A stretch of DNA of 64,000 nucleotides, from positions 409,667 through 473,666 of the forward strand of contig NZ_FTNI01000003.1 in the NCBI RefSeq assembly GCF_900156315.1, in the 5' to 3' direction. The notes under the pieces were generated by a model. The model saw nothing but the letters and a program-made list of their open reading frames with translations. It was not told where the DNA came from and did no database searches. The DNA comes from Microbispora rosea. GTDB taxonomy: Bacteria; Actinomycetota; Actinomycetes; Streptosporangiales; Streptosporangiaceae. Below, piece by piece: positions 15,913 through 24,875 of this stretch. How positions within the stretch are numbered: position 1 is the stretch's first letter; each line of letters starts with the position of its first letter. The translations under genes were made by a program, and so were the position numbers.

Positions 15913-17292
15913 TTACTGAGCCGCTGGGGCGGCGGCGGGGGCGCGGTCCGCCTCGGGGGCCGGGGCGGCGCCCTCGTCGTCCACGAACGTCGCCTCGTCG
16001 AAGGGAAGCCGGCCGGCCAGCACCTCCTCGGCCCGGGAGCGGTCGAAGTCGCCCACCCACGTGCCGATCAGGACGGTGGCGACCGCGTTTCCCGCGAAGT
16101 TGGTCAGCGCCCGGGCCTCCGACATGAACCGGTCGATGCCCACGATCAGGCCGACGCCGTCCACGAGGGCGGGCCGGTGCGACTGGAGGCCCGCCGCCAG
16201 CGTGGCGAGCCCGGCGCCGGTGACGCCCGCCGCCCCCTTGGACGCGATGATCATGAAGACCAGCAGGCCGATCTGCTCCCCGGCGGAGAGCGGGAAACCG
16301 GTCGCCCGCGCCACGAACAGCGTCGCCATGGTCAGATAGATGGCGGTGCCGTCGAGGTTGAAGGAGTAGCCGGTCGGGACCGTGATGCCGGCGACCGCGC
16401 GGCTCACCCCCAGGTGCTCCATCTTGGCGATCAGGCGCGGCAGCGCCGACTCGGAGGAGGACGTGGACAGGATGAGCAGGAACTCCCGGGCGAGATAGCG
16501 CAGCAGCGACAGCAGGTTGATCCGCGCGCCCAGCCACAGCACCGCGCCGAGCACGACCCCCACGAAGAGCAGGCAGGTCAGGTAGAACCCGCCCATCAGC
16601 ACGGCCAGGCTGCGCAGCGCGTCGAACCCGCCCGCGCCGACCACCGCGGCCATCGCGCCGAACGCGCCGACCGGGGCCGCCCACATGATCATCGCCAGGA
16701 CGCGGAAGACGAGCCGCTGCAGGTGGCCGAGCCCCCGCAGGATGGGCGCCGCCCGCTCCCCCATCGCCTGCAGCGCGAAGCCGGTCAGCAGCGCGACCAG
16801 CAGGGTCTGGAGCACCTGGCCCTCGGTGAACGCCGAGACGAACGTCGCCGGGATGATACCGAGCAGGAAGGACGTCGTGTCGCTCTCGCCGCCCTTGGCC
16901 GCCTGCTCCTCGGCGGCCTTGCGCAGCTCGTCGGTCAGCTGGAGCCCCTCGCCGGGGTGCAGGACGTTGCCCACGAGCAGGCCGATGGCCAGCGCCACCG
17001 TGGACATCACGAGGAAGTAGCCGATGGCCAGCCCGCCCACCTTGCCGACCTTCGCGGCCTGGGCCACTGAGCCGACGCCGAGCACGATCGTGCAGAAGAT
17101 GATCGGGCTGATCATCATCTTGATCAGGGCCACGAAGGCCGTGCCCAGCGGCTTCAGCGCGACCCCGGCGTCCGGCGCCACCAGCCCCACGGCGATCCCG
17201 AGGAGGACCGCGACGATCACTGCCAGGTACAGATAATGGGTCCGGTCACGGGGTGCCGGGTTCAGTGGTGCCGGGTTCGGTGTGGTCGTCAC
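15913..17292 (-). CDS. dctA: Dicarboxylate/amino acid:cation symporter (DctA type)
   Basis: A 459-residue membrane transporter of the DAACS family. Hallmarks include the first helices (LYLAVIVAVLLGIAVGLV), LGTAFVALIKMMISPIIFCTIVLGVG, the serine-rich re-entrant loop STSSSESALPRLI, the VPTGYSFNLDGTAIYLTMATLF motif and the second hairpin KGAAGVTGAGLATLAAGL. It imports C4-dicarboxylates or acidic amino acids with protons or sodium. The close match in style to DctA and the divergent CitA/DcuS-type sensor kinase make C4-dicarboxylates the likely substrate, but glutamate/aspartate cannot be excluded. The GTG start at 17292 follows a GAGGAGGG site. The C-terminal tail is Ala/Pro/Glu-rich. Confidence 0.94.
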   Translation of the reverse strand: MTTTPNPAPLNPAPRDRTHYLYLAVIVAVLLGIAVGLVAPDAGVALKPLGTAFVALIKMMISPIIFCTIVLGVGSVAQAAKVGKVGGLAIGYFLVMSTVALAIGLLVGNVLHPGEGLQLTDELRKAAEEQAAKGGESDTTSFLLGIIPATFVSAFTEGQVLQTLLVALLTGFALQAMGERAAPILRGLGHLQRLVFRVLAMIMWAAPVGAFGAMAAVVGAGGFDALRSLAVLMGGFYLTCLLFVGVVLGAVLWLGARINLLSLLRYLAREFLLILSTSSSESALPRLIAKMEHLGVSRAVAGITVPTGYSFNLDGTAIYLTMATLFVARATGFPLSAGEQIGLLVFMIIASKGAAGVTGAGLATLAAGLQSHRPALVDGVGLIVGIDRFMSEARALTNFAGNAVATVLIGTWVGDFDRSRAEEVLAGRLPFDEATFVDDEGAAPAPEADRAPAAAPAAQ

Positions 17293-17364
17293 GCGACCCT
17301 CCTCGTCCTCAAGCGGCCCGCGACGCGGGCGAAGATGCGATCTGGTCGGTGACTATGCGCGCGG

Positions 17365-17382
17365 TAGTGACCTGGGTCACTA
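17365..17382. promoter_or_regulatory. 18-bp palindrome between dctA and the sensor kinase
   Basis: TAGTGACC-TG-GGTCACTA is a perfect inverted repeat (8 + 2 + 8 bp). It lies 73 bp upstream of dctA and 95 bp upstream of the kinase, in their shared divergent promoter region, with a similar half-site (GGTGACTA) about 17 bp to its left at 17348-17355. It is the best candidate for an operator of the adjacent response regulator. Confidence 0.65.
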
Positions 17383-17476
17383 TTGCGTACATTTCGTTCA
17401 CGGCGGTTTTCACCGGCGCGCCCCGCGGCCGTGAATCCGCGTACGACCCGCACCGGGAGCGAGGACGCTGAAAGCC

Positions 17477-19225
17477 GTGACGACGATGACCGCCAGGCTC
17501 GGACGCTGGAGCCTGGCCCGGCAGGTGCTCGTGCTGCAGATCCTGGTCGTCGGGATCACCGTGGCCGGCGCCACCCTCCTCGGTTTCCTGCGTACGCGCG
17601 AGCTTCTCGGCGACGAGGCCGCGAGGACGACGAGGGCGGTGGCGATCAGCGTGGCCGACGCGCCCACCGTGCTCGACGCGCTGGACGACCCCGATCCCTC
17701 GGCCGTGCTCCAGCCGTACGCGGAGCGGGTGCGCGCGGAGGCCGGGCTGGACTTCATCACGATCATGGACAGGGAGGGCCGCAGGTACACGCATCCCAAC
17801 CCTAGGCAGATCGGCGGGCACTTCCTCGGCACCACGGCGCCGGCGCTGGCCGGGCGCACGTTCACCGAGACCTACACCGGCACGCTGGGTCCGTCCGTAC
17901 GGGCCGTCACCCCCGTGCGGGACGCCGCCGGCCGGGTCCGGGCGCTGGTCAGCGCCGGCATCACGGTGGCGAAGATCAGTGCCGAGGTGCGCGGGCAGAT
18001 CGGCTCGGCCGTCCTCACCGGCCTGCTCGGCCTGGCGGCGGGCATCGCCGGCGCCTACCTGGTGGGCGCCCGCCTGCGCCGTCAGACGCACGGGCTGGGC
18101 CCGGCGGAGCTGAGCCGCATGTACGAGTACCACAACGCGATCCTGCACGCGGTGCGCGAGGGGCTGCTGCTCGTCGACCGGGACGGCCGGCTGACCCTCG
18201 CCAACGACGGCGCCCGCGAGTTGCTCGGCCTGCCCGGGGACGCGGAGGGACGGCACGTGGGCGACCTCGGCCTGTCGCCCTCGCTGGCCGCGATGCTCGG
18301 CTCCGGGGAGAGCCGGTCGGACGAGATCCACCTGACCGGGGAGCGCGTGCTGGTGGCGAGCGCCGCCGTGGTGCGTTCCGGCGCCCGCTCACTCGGCACG
18401 GTGGTCACGCTCCGCGACCACACCGAGCTGCAGGCCCTCACCGGGCAGCTCGACGCCGAACGCGGCTTCGCCGAGTCGCTCCGCTCGGCCGCGCACGAGG
18501 CGGCCAACCGGCTGCACACGGTCGTCGCGCTCGTGGAGCTGGGCCGCGCCGACCAGGCCGTGGAGTTCGCCACCGCGGAGCTGCGGGCGGCCCAGCGGCT
18601 CACCGACCGCGTGGTGGGCGCGATCCGCGAACCCGTCCTCGCGGCACTGCTGCTCGGCAAGAGCGCGGCGGCCGCCGAACGCGGAGTCGACCTCGTGATC
18701 AGCCCGGACAGCGAGCTCGGCGACGTCGCCCTCGACTCCCGCGACCTCGTGACCATCGTGGGCAACCTGATCGACAACGCGATCGACGCCGCCGTACAGG
18801 GCGCCCCGCCCGCCCGGGTCCGCGTATGCCTGCGCGCCGAGGACGGCACGTTCCTGATCAGGGTCGCCGACAGCGGTCCCGGGATCGACCCCGGCGTCGT
18901 ACGGGACGTGTTCCGGCGCGGCTGGTCCACGAAGGGGGACGGCCGGGGGCTCGGCCTCGCGATGGCGGGGCAGGCGGCCCGGCGCCTGGGCGGCGGCATC
19001 GAGGCGTGCGCCGGCGGTCAGGACCCCGATGGTCAAAGCCCGGGTGGTCAAAGCCCCCGTGGTCAAGACCCCGATGGTCAAGGCCCCGGTGGTCAGGACA
19101 TCGGTGATCAGGCCGCCGATGGTCGGGGGGCGGTTTTCACCGTGCGGCTCCCGCTGCCGCCCCGGGCGGCCACGCCCGCGGGCGCTTCCTGCGGCGGCCC
19201 GGCACGCGCGGAGGTGCGGCCGTGA
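17477..19225 (+). CDS. CitA/DcuS-type sensor histidine kinase
   Basis: A 582-residue kinase: TM helix (about 16-40), an extracytoplasmic PAS-like sensor domain (about 41-175; LDFITIMDREGRRYTHPNP and GHFLGTT are typical of citrate/C4-dicarboxylate sensors), a second TM (about 176-195), a cytoplasmic PAS (about 215-320; EGLLLVDRDGRLTLANDGA), a CitA-type phosphoacceptor motif (AAHEAANRLHTVVALVELG) and an ATPase domain with NLIDNAIDA, DSGPGI and GRGLGLA boxes. Between the last ATP-binding box and the final strand (GAVFTVRLP) sits an unusual pentapeptide repeat (residues 514-548). It probably senses extracellular C4-dicarboxylates and controls dctA, which is divergent. The GTG at 17477 was chosen; ATG 17486 is an alternative. 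Confidence 0.93.
   Translation: MTTMTARLGRWSLARQVLVLQILVVGITVAGATLLGFLRTRELLGDEAARTTRAVAISVADAPTVLDALDDPDPSAVLQPYAERVRAEAGLDFITIMDREGRRYTHPNPRQIGGHFLGTTAPALAGRTFTETYTGTLGPSVRAVTPVRDAAGRVRALVSAGITVAKISAEVRGQIGSAVLTGLLGLAAGIAGAYLVGARLRRQTHGLGPAELSRMYEYHNAILHAVREGLLLVDRDGRLTLANDGARELLGLPGDAEGRHVGDLGLSPSLAAMLGSGESRSDEIHLTGERVLVASAAVVRSGARSLGTVVTLRDHTELQALTGQLDAERGFAESLRSAAHEAANRLHTVVALVELGRADQAVEFATAELRAAQRLTDRVVGAIREPVLAALLLGKSAAAAERGVDLVISPDSELGDVALDSRDLVTIVGNLIDNAIDAAVQGAPPARVRVCLRAEDGTFLIRVADSGPGIDPGVVRDVFRRGWSTKGDGRGLGLAMAGQAARRLGGGIEACAGGQDPDGQSPGGQSPRGQDPDGQGPGGQDIGDQAADGRGAVFTVRLPLPPRAATPAGASCGGPARAEVRP
19016..19120. repeat. 15-bp tandem repeat inside the sensor kinase gene
   Basis: Seven in-frame copies of a 15-bp unit encode GQ-x-P-x pentapeptides (GQDPD, GQSPG, GQSPR, GQDPD, GQGPG, GQDIG, DQAAD). 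The array lies in the catalytic ATP-binding domain just before its last beta strand. Confidence 0.9.
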
Positions 19226-19893
19226 TCTCGGTTCTGATCGTGGAGGACGAGGAGCTCACCGCCGAGGCGAACCGTCTGTACGTCGAGCGGGTGCCCGGCT
19301 TCCGGGTCGCCGGCGTGGCCAGGTCCGGCGGCGAGGCCGTCCGCGCGCTGCGCCGCGAGCCGGTGGATCTCGTGCTCCTCGACCTCTACCTGCCGGACAT
19401 GCACGGGCTGGACGTCTGCCGGGCCATGCGGGCCGCGGGCCTCCCCTCCGACGTCATCGCCGTCACCTCCGCGCGGGATCTGTCGGTGGTCAGGTCGGCC
19501 GTGTCCGCCGGGGTCGTGCAGTATCTGCTGAAGCCCTTCACCTTCGCCCTGCTGCAGGAGAAACTCGAACGATACGCGGCGTTCCGGTCGTCGATCAGCG
19601 GGCCGGGCGAGGTCAGCGGCCAGGGCGAGGTGGACCGGGCGCTGTCCACCCTGCGCGGGACCGCCCGCCCCCACCTGCCGAAGGGGATGACGGCCGACAC
19701 CCTGGAGGCCGTGGCGGGCGCGCTGCGGGACGCCGCCGACGGCCTGTCGGCCCAGGCCGTGGGCACGGCCGTGGGCGTGTCCCGGGTGACGGCCCGGCGC
19801 TACCTGGAACACCTCGTCGACACCGGCGTCGCACGACGGGTCCCGCGATACGGCGGCCCCGGCCGCCCGGAACTCCGCTACACCATCGCCTGA
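19222..19893 (+). CDS. CitB/DcuR-family response regulator
   Basis: A 223-residue response regulator. The receiver domain shows the acidic pocket (VEDEE, residues 8-10), phosphoacceptor D54 in VLLDLYLPD, the switch threonine (AVTSA) and K105 in LLKPF. The C-terminal part (about 150-223) has a helix-turn-helix (SAQAVGTAVGVSRVTARRYLEHLVD) followed by a wing (RVPRYGGPGRPELRY), as in CitB/DcuR regulators. The GTG start overlaps the kinase stop codon by four bases, so the pair is translationally coupled. It likely acts on the palindrome upstream of dctA. Confidence 0.95.
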   Translation: MISVLIVEDEELTAEANRLYVERVPGFRVAGVARSGGEAVRALRREPVDLVLLDLYLPDMHGLDVCRAMRAAGLPSDVIAVTSARDLSVVRSAVSAGVVQYLLKPFTFALLQEKLERYAAFRSSISGPGEVSGQGEVDRALSTLRGTARPHLPKGMTADTLEAVAGALRDAADGLSAQAVGTAVGVSRVTARRYLEHLVDTGVARRVPRYGGPGRPELRYTIA

Positions 19894-19941
19894 TTGCGAC
19901 ATTTGCCCCGAAACGGGCAGATACAGCTCGAGGTGAGGGCC

Positions 19942-21225
19942 ATGGAAGATCATCGCGGGCAAGACCGGTCCGGAAGCGGGGAGACCGGGTGCTCCCGCCG
20001 CAGGTTCCTCGTCTACTCGGCGGCGGGTCCGCTGGCCCTCGCCGGCGTACGACAGGCGCCGCCGCGGCGGACCGGCCCCGGATCCGCCCGGCAGGACTTC
20101 GTCGCGCAGGAGACCCCGTCCCGCTACTTCTCCCACCGGGGAAACGGCTCGGAGGAGATGAGGTGGGGCCCGGTCGGCGGATATGGGGACCTGATCCCCA
20201 ACGACCGGTTCTACATCCACAACCGGGCCCGCCCGCCGCACATCGACCGTTCGTCGTGGCACCTGGAGATCACCGGTGACGCGGTCTCCCGTCCCAGGTC
20301 GTTCTCGTACGCCGACCTGCTCGCGCTGCCCCAGGTCACCGTGCGCCGCACCCTCGACTGCGGCGCGAACTGCTCGGCCTTCTTCCCCGAGCTCCCGCCT
20401 TCCGGCGACGGCCAATGGCTTCCCACCGGCTACACCCAGTGGCACTTCGGCGCGGTCGGCGCCGCCGAGTGGACCGGCGTACGGGTCAGGGACGTGCTCG
20501 CGGCGGCCGGGCTCGGCCACGCCGTCGACGTACGGTTCACCGGCCTGGACGAGATCGCCATCCCGGAGGGGACCGTGCACTACTCGGAGGTCGTCGCCGC
20601 GGACAAGGCCCTGCGGGACGACAGCCTGCTGGTGCACCACATGAACGGGGCCGACCTGCCCGTCGACCACGGCTACCCGCTGCGCGCCCTCATGTCCGGG
20701 TGGGGCGCCAACACGGCCGTCAAGTGGCTCGGCACGATCGAGGCGTCCGTACGGCGTCTGCCCGCGCAGGCCCTGCAGCGCAACCAGGTACTGGTCGGCC
20801 CGGCCTATCCCACCCCCGTCCGGCCGACCGTCGGCCGGGTCCGCAGCGCCCTCGAACTCGACGAGGGCGTCACGCTCGCGCCGGGCGACCACACGCTGCA
20901 CGGCCGGGCCTGGTCCGGCGCCGGGACGATCGACCGCGTCGACGTCACGATCGAGCGAATGATCGCCCCCGGGCGCTGGGTGGCGGAGATGCCCTGGCGC
21001 AGGGCGGGGCTCCTCGCCCCGCCCGAGCCGCTGATCTGGGTGCGATTCGAGGTGCCGTGGCGAGCGGCGCGGCCGGGCCGATACCGCGTGATGTCACGCG
21101 CCCGCGACAAGGCGGGCAACGTCCAGCCCCGGCCCGCGGACGTCCCCTGGAACCAGCACGCACTCGGCTACGACGGCCACGCCCCGCTGTACCTCACCGT
21201 CCTCCCGCCCCGGACCATGCCCTGA
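19942..21225 (+). CDS. Tat-exported sulfite-oxidase-like molybdopterin enzyme
   Basis: A 427-residue protein with a twin-arginine signal (SRRRFLVYSAAGPLALAG, residues 18-35). It then shows a molybdopterin-binding domain of the sulfite oxidase family (LIPNDRFYIHNRARPPHIDRSS, the cysteine-bearing strand TVRRTLDCGANC with C140 as the expected Mo ligand, and the GADLPVDHGYPLRAL motif) and a C-terminal dimerisation Ig-like domain (about 300-420). Members oxidise sulfite or reduce other S/N-oxides outside the cell membrane. The usual CxGNxR after the ligand cysteine reads CGANCS here, so specificity may differ. No haem or MsrQ-type membrane partner is adjacent. Confidence 0.9.
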   Translation: MEDHRGQDRSGSGETGCSRRRFLVYSAAGPLALAGVRQAPPRRTGPGSARQDFVAQETPSRYFSHRGNGSEEMRWGPVGGYGDLIPNDRFYIHNRARPPHIDRSSWHLEITGDAVSRPRSFSYADLLALPQVTVRRTLDCGANCSAFFPELPPSGDGQWLPTGYTQWHFGAVGAAEWTGVRVRDVLAAAGLGHAVDVRFTGLDEIAIPEGTVHYSEVVAADKALRDDSLLVHHMNGADLPVDHGYPLRALMSGWGANTAVKWLGTIEASVRRLPAQALQRNQVLVGPAYPTPVRPTVGRVRSALELDEGVTLAPGDHTLHGRAWSGAGTIDRVDVTIERMIAPGRWVAEMPWRRAGLLAPPEPLIWVRFEVPWRAARPGRYRVMSRARDKAGNVQPRPADVPWNQHALGYDGHAPLYLTVLPPRTMP

Positions 21226-21421
21226 CGGGATGCGGGCCCATCAGCAGCGCCCGCCGCCGTCCAGGGACGAGGTGGCGCCGCACCGGCCAGGGCCGCGACT
21301 TCCGCGCCCATGAGCACGAACATCCGTCTCATGATCGAGGCCCTATGCCTCGCGCCGACCCGGCGGCAGCAGGAGAAGAGCTGCGTGGCCGGCAAGCGGG
21401 ACCGCCGCACACGGAGGACGG

Positions 21422-21847
21422 TCAGTCTCCGGGCCCGCGCCAGCCGGTGTGCAGCGTGTAGTGCCAGCCCGGCTGCCAGGCGAAAGGGGCGTCCACCAGG
21501 TCTTCCAGGCGCGCGCCGGTCAGCAGGCAGTCCAGCGCCCACCTGTTGGCCGAGTGAGCGACGATCAGCACGCGGGCGCCGTCCCAGCCGGCGACCAGAT
21601 CATGCAGGAAGCTCCCCGTGGCCTCGACCACCTGACGGTAGCTCTGGCCGCCCATGAAGGGCACGTCGATGTGCGCGGCCCGCCGGGCGGCCACCAGCGA
21701 GACCGGGCCGCCATTGAGCGGGCCGTAGTCGCATTCGCGCAGCCGTGGGTCGGCTTCGGAGAGCCTGCCCGGCAGCCATCCGGTGGCGATGCCCCTCTCG
21801 TTGTCCTCCGTGATCGAATGCGTCTCGTACACGATCTCGACCGCCAT
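21422..21847 (-). CDS. Histidine-phosphatase-family protein, internally shortened
   Basis: A 141-residue protein starting VEIVYETHSITEDNERGIATGWLPGRLSE, which matches the N-terminus of actinobacterial phosphoglycerate-mutase-like phosphatases, and continuing with LRECDYGPLNGG, FMGGQSYRQVVE and VLIVAHSANRWALD, which match their second half including the late catalytic histidine. Homologues I know of have about 35-45 more residues between GRLSE and the DPRLRECDYG segment, including the S/T-S-D-L-x-R-A motif that lines the active site. That block is missing here without a frameshift. The protein may be inactive or altered. The ATG at 21847 follows GGAGACGGAGGG at a suitable distance. Confidence 0.8.
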   Translation of the reverse strand: MAVEIVYETHSITEDNERGIATGWLPGRLSEADPRLRECDYGPLNGGPVSLVAARRAAHIDVPFMGGQSYRQVVEATGSFLHDLVAGWDGARVLIVAHSANRWALDCLLTGARLEDLVDAPFAWQPGWHYTLHTGWRGPGD

Positions 21848-22092
21848 GCCGCCCTCCGTCTCCTGCAGACTTGCCTCGCTGCCAGACACCCGGGACGAGG
21901 TCCGGCACTTCGCCCCCCGCTGAACGCCTCCGGCGTCCGGATCAGCGTCCTTCAGCTTTTGTGACCGGCCACCCCCTCGCGGAGGCCGAAGTCGGACGCG
22001 TGCGGAGCGGGCCTGAGCCGTGGCCCTCCATTGACAAGACGCGTACGGTGCGACAGTGAGAATCGATCACCCTCGTCGGAAGGCGGCGGACC

Positions 22093-22707
22093 TTGTTGCC
22101 TGAACTCCATCCCGGAGACGCCGGTGCCCTGCTCTTCGACTGGGACGGAACGCTGGTGGACAGCCAGCGGGCGAACTATGTCGCGTTGGCCGGAGCTCTG
22201 GCCGAGGAGGGCGTACAGCTGGACCAGGAATGGTTCGACGCGCGCACCGGCCTCTCCTCGGCCGAGATGGTCCGTCTGCTGGTACGCGAGTGCGGGCTCA
22301 CCCTCCGGCGGCCCGTGGAGGAGATAGTGGCGGATCGCGACGAACGGTTCCTGCGGACGGCGCACGAGATCCGCGTGCACCCGGAGATCGAGGCCGTGGT
22401 CTCCTCCTTCCACGGAAGGCTGCCCATGGCCGTGGCCTCCGGCGGCGCCCGGAGAGTGATCGAGATCACGCTCCGCCACCTGCCGATCCGCCACCGGTTC
22501 GGCGCCGTGGTCACCCGCGACGACGTCGAACGGGGCAAGCCCGCGCCGGACATCTTCCTGCGTGCGGCGAAGCTGATCGGCGTCCCCCCAAACAGCTGCA
22601 CCGTGTACGAGGACAGCGACGAAGGCATCGCCGCCGCCCAGGCGGCGGGCATGGCGATCATCGACGTTCGGCCGCTCACCCGCCGGCCGAGCGCCACGAG
22701 CGCCTGA
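22093..22707 (+). CDS. HAD-superfamily phosphatase (beta-phosphoglucomutase-like)
   Basis: A 204-residue HAD hydrolase. Motif I is FDWDGTLVDS (nucleophile D16, acid/base D18), motif II the serine/threonine of AVASGGARRV, motif III the lysine of ERGKPAPDIFL, and motif IV VYEDSDEGIAAAQAAGM. A helical cap follows motif I (residues 25-90), as in beta-phosphoglucomutase and phosphoglycolate phosphatase-like enzymes, so a small phosphosugar or phosphoglycolate substrate is likely. Initiation is at one of two consecutive TTG codons after a GGAAGG site. It stands alone between unrelated genes. Confidence 0.9.
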   Translation: MLPELHPGDAGALLFDWDGTLVDSQRANYVALAGALAEEGVQLDQEWFDARTGLSSAEMVRLLVRECGLTLRRPVEEIVADRDERFLRTAHEIRVHPEIEAVVSSFHGRLPMAVASGGARRVIEITLRHLPIRHRFGAVVTRDDVERGKPAPDIFLRAAKLIGVPPNSCTVYEDSDEGIAAAQAAGMAIIDVRPLTRRPSATSA

Positions 22708-22831
22708 GGCCGTCTTCGGGGCAAGCTGCTCGTTGCCGCGGGGGGACGCCCCGGCGACGACGGCCTCCGGATGCGTGTACGCGACCCCGGCTCGCACGAT
22801 CGAGCACGGCGTATCTCCAGGTAACAGCGAC

Positions 22832-23980
22832 CTAGGCTGGCAGGCCGAGTTCGCGGGCGATGAGCATGCGCTGCACCTCGCTGGTGCCCTCGCCGATCTC
22901 CAGGATCTTCGCGTCGCGGTAGAAGCGACCGACGGGGAACTCGTTCATGAAGCCGTAGCCGCCGAAGATCTGGGTGGCGTCGCGGGCGTTGTCCATCGCG
23001 GCGTCGGACGAGACGAGCTTGGCGATCGCCGCCTCCTTCTTGAACGGCAGGCCGGCCAGCATGCGCTCGGCGGCGTGGTAGTAGGCCAGGCGGGCCGTGT
23101 GCACCCTGGCCTCCATGTCGGCGATCTTGAATTGCATGGCCTGGTAGCGGCCGATCTCCTGGCCGAAGGCCCGGCGCTCCCGCGCGTACCGCAGCGACTC
23201 GTCCACGCAGCCCTGCGCGAGGCCGACCGACAGCGCGGCGATGGCCACCCGGCCCTCGTCCAGCGTCTGGAGGAACTGCGCGTAGCCCCTGCCGCGCTCG
23301 CCCAGCAGGTTCTCCTCCGGCACCCGGCATTCGGCGAACGACAACTCCCGGGTGTCGGAGGCCGACCAGCCGACCTTGGAGTACTTCTTCGACACCGTGA
23401 AGCCGGGCGTGCCCGACGGCACGAGGATCGTGGAGATCTCCGGCCTGCCCTCCTCCCTGCGGCCGGTGATCGCCGCCACGGCGACGACGCCGGTGATGTC
23501 GGTGCCCGAGTTGGTGATGAACGCCTTCGAGCCGTTGATCACCCATTCGCCGCCGTCGAGGACGGCCGTGGTGCGCATGCCGCCCGGCACGTCGGACCCG
23601 CCGCCGGGCTCGGTCAGGCCGAACGCCCCGAGGACCTCCCCGGCCGCCATCTTCGGCAGCCACCGTTGCTTCTGGGCGTCGGTGCCGAACCGCAGGATCG
23701 GCATCTCGCCCAGCGAGACCGCCGCCTCCAGTGTGATCGCCACCGAGGAGTCGACCCTGGCGAGTTCCTCCAGGGCCAGGCACAGCGCGAAGTAGTCGCC
23801 GCCCATGCCGCCGTACTCCTCCGGGACGGGCAGGCCGAACAGGCCCATCGCGCCCATCCTGCGGACGATGTCGTACGGGAACTCGCACCGCTCGTAGTAG
23901 TCCCCGATGACGGGGGCCACCACCTCGCGGGCGAACTCCTCGACCGACTTGCGCAGCTCGACGTGCTCGTCGTTCAGCAT
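22832..23980 (-). CDS. Acyl-CoA dehydrogenase
   Basis: A 382-residue flavoenzyme with the family signatures GAFGLTEPGGGSDV (FAD/substrate loop), WVINGSKAFITNSG and the C-terminal QIFGGYGFMNEFPVGRFYRDAKILEIGEGTSEVQR. The catalytic glutamate appears at the EGT position (E364), as in short/medium-chain enzymes; isovaleryl-CoA dehydrogenases normally carry glycine or alanine there and use another glutamate. That argues against a simple isovaleryl-CoA dehydrogenase despite the leucine-type operon, and a short or branched acyl-CoA is the safer call. The ATG at 23980 follows AAGGAGA and comes one base after the HMG-CoA lyase stop codon, so it is the last gene of the operon. Confidence 0.93.
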   Translation of the reverse strand: MLNDEHVELRKSVEEFAREVVAPVIGDYYERCEFPYDIVRRMGAMGLFGLPVPEEYGGMGGDYFALCLALEELARVDSSVAITLEAAVSLGEMPILRFGTDAQKQRWLPKMAAGEVLGAFGLTEPGGGSDVPGGMRTTAVLDGGEWVINGSKAFITNSGTDITGVVAVAAITGRREEGRPEISTILVPSGTPGFTVSKKYSKVGWSASDTRELSFAECRVPEENLLGERGRGYAQFLQTLDEGRVAIAALSVGLAQGCVDESLRYARERRAFGQEIGRYQAMQFKIADMEARVHTARLAYYHAAERMLAGLPFKKEAAIAKLVSSDAAMDNARDATQIFGGYGFMNEFPVGRFYRDAKILEIGEGTSEVQRMLIARELGLPA

Positions 23981-23981
23981 C

Positions 23982-24875
23982 TCAAATCTCCTTGGCAAGA
24001 GCCTGGACGACGCGGGAGGGGCTCGGCCGGCCCAGGATCTCGGCGAGCCAGAGGCTGGTGGCGGTCAGCGACCTGACGTCCACCCCGGTCTCGACGCCGA
24101 GGCCGTCGAGCATCCACACCAGGTCCTCGGTCGCGAGGTTGCCGGTGGCGCTCTTGGCGTACGGGCAGCCGCCGATGCCGCCGGCGGAGGAGTCCACGAC
24201 CGTGATCCCCCGCTTGATCGCGGTGAGCGTGTTGGCCAGGGCCTGCCCGTAGGTGTCGTGGAAGTGGACGGCCAGCCGGTCGGGCCCGACCCCCGCCTCG
24301 GCGAAGGCGTCGAGCAGCGCCTCGACGTGCCGGGGCGTGCCGACGCCGATCGTGTCGCCGAGCGACAGCTCGTAGCAGCCGAGGTCGAGCAGCCTGCGTC
24401 CGACCCGGGCGACCTGCTCGGGCGCGACCGGCCCCTCCCAGGGGTCGGCGAAGCACATCGACACGTACGCCCTGACCCGCATGCCGTGGGCGAGGGCCCG
24501 TTCGACGACAGGGGCGAACATCTCGAACTGCGACTCGACGGTCCGGTTCAGGTTGCGCTGGGCGAACGACTCGGTGGCGCTGCCGAATATCGCGATGTCG
24601 GTGACGCCCTGCTCTACCGCCCGGTCGAGGCCCCGCTCGTTCGGCACGAGCACCGGGTAGCGGACTCCCGGCACCCGGGTCAGGCTCTCCAGCAGTTCCC
24701 CGGCGTCCGCGAGCTGGGGCACCCACTTCGGGTGGACGAAGCTCGTCGCCTCGATGGTCGTCAGCCCGGCCTCGGCCAGCCGCCCGATGAACTCGCGCTT
24801 GACCTCGACGGGCACGACGGCGGACTCGTTCTGCAGGCCGTCGCGCGGGCCGACCTCGTAGATCGTCACTCGCAC
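23982..24875 (-). CDS. Hydroxymethylglutaryl-CoA lyase
   Basis: A 297-residue TIM-barrel lyase of the DRE-TIM family. The opening [13 protein letters not shown] holds the catalytic arginine-aspartate pair, and [41 protein letters not shown] and the [12 protein letters not shown] loop with the active-site cysteine are all present. It cleaves HMG-CoA to acetyl-CoA and acetoacetate, the last step of leucine degradation. The GTG at 24875 has a GAGGGTG site at a normal distance; a second GTG at 24869 overlaps the stop codon of the carboxylase subunit exactly (GTGA) and is also plausible. The gene lies between the biotin-carrying subunit and the acyl-CoA dehydrogenase. Confidence 0.94.
   Translation of the reverse strand: MRVTIYEVGPRDGLQNESAVVPVEVKREFIGRLAEAGLTTIEATSFVHPKWVPQLADAGELLESLTRVPGVRYPVLVPNERGLDRAVEQGVTDIAIFGSATESFAQRNLNRTVESQFEMFAPVVERALAHGMRVRAYVSMCFADPWEGPVAPEQVARVGRRLLDLGCYELSLGDTIGVGTPRHVEALLDAFAEAGVGPDRLAVHFHDTYGQALANTLTAIKRGITVVDSSAGGIGGCPYAKSATGNLATEDLVWMLDGLGVETGVDVRSLTATSLWLAEILGRPSPSRVVQALAKEI

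Noticed and set aside
15419..16684. N-terminal extension of the LysR protein
   Set aside because: The typical MELRQLEYF start is at 15418; the upstream open frame crosses the SnoaL-like and symporter genes.
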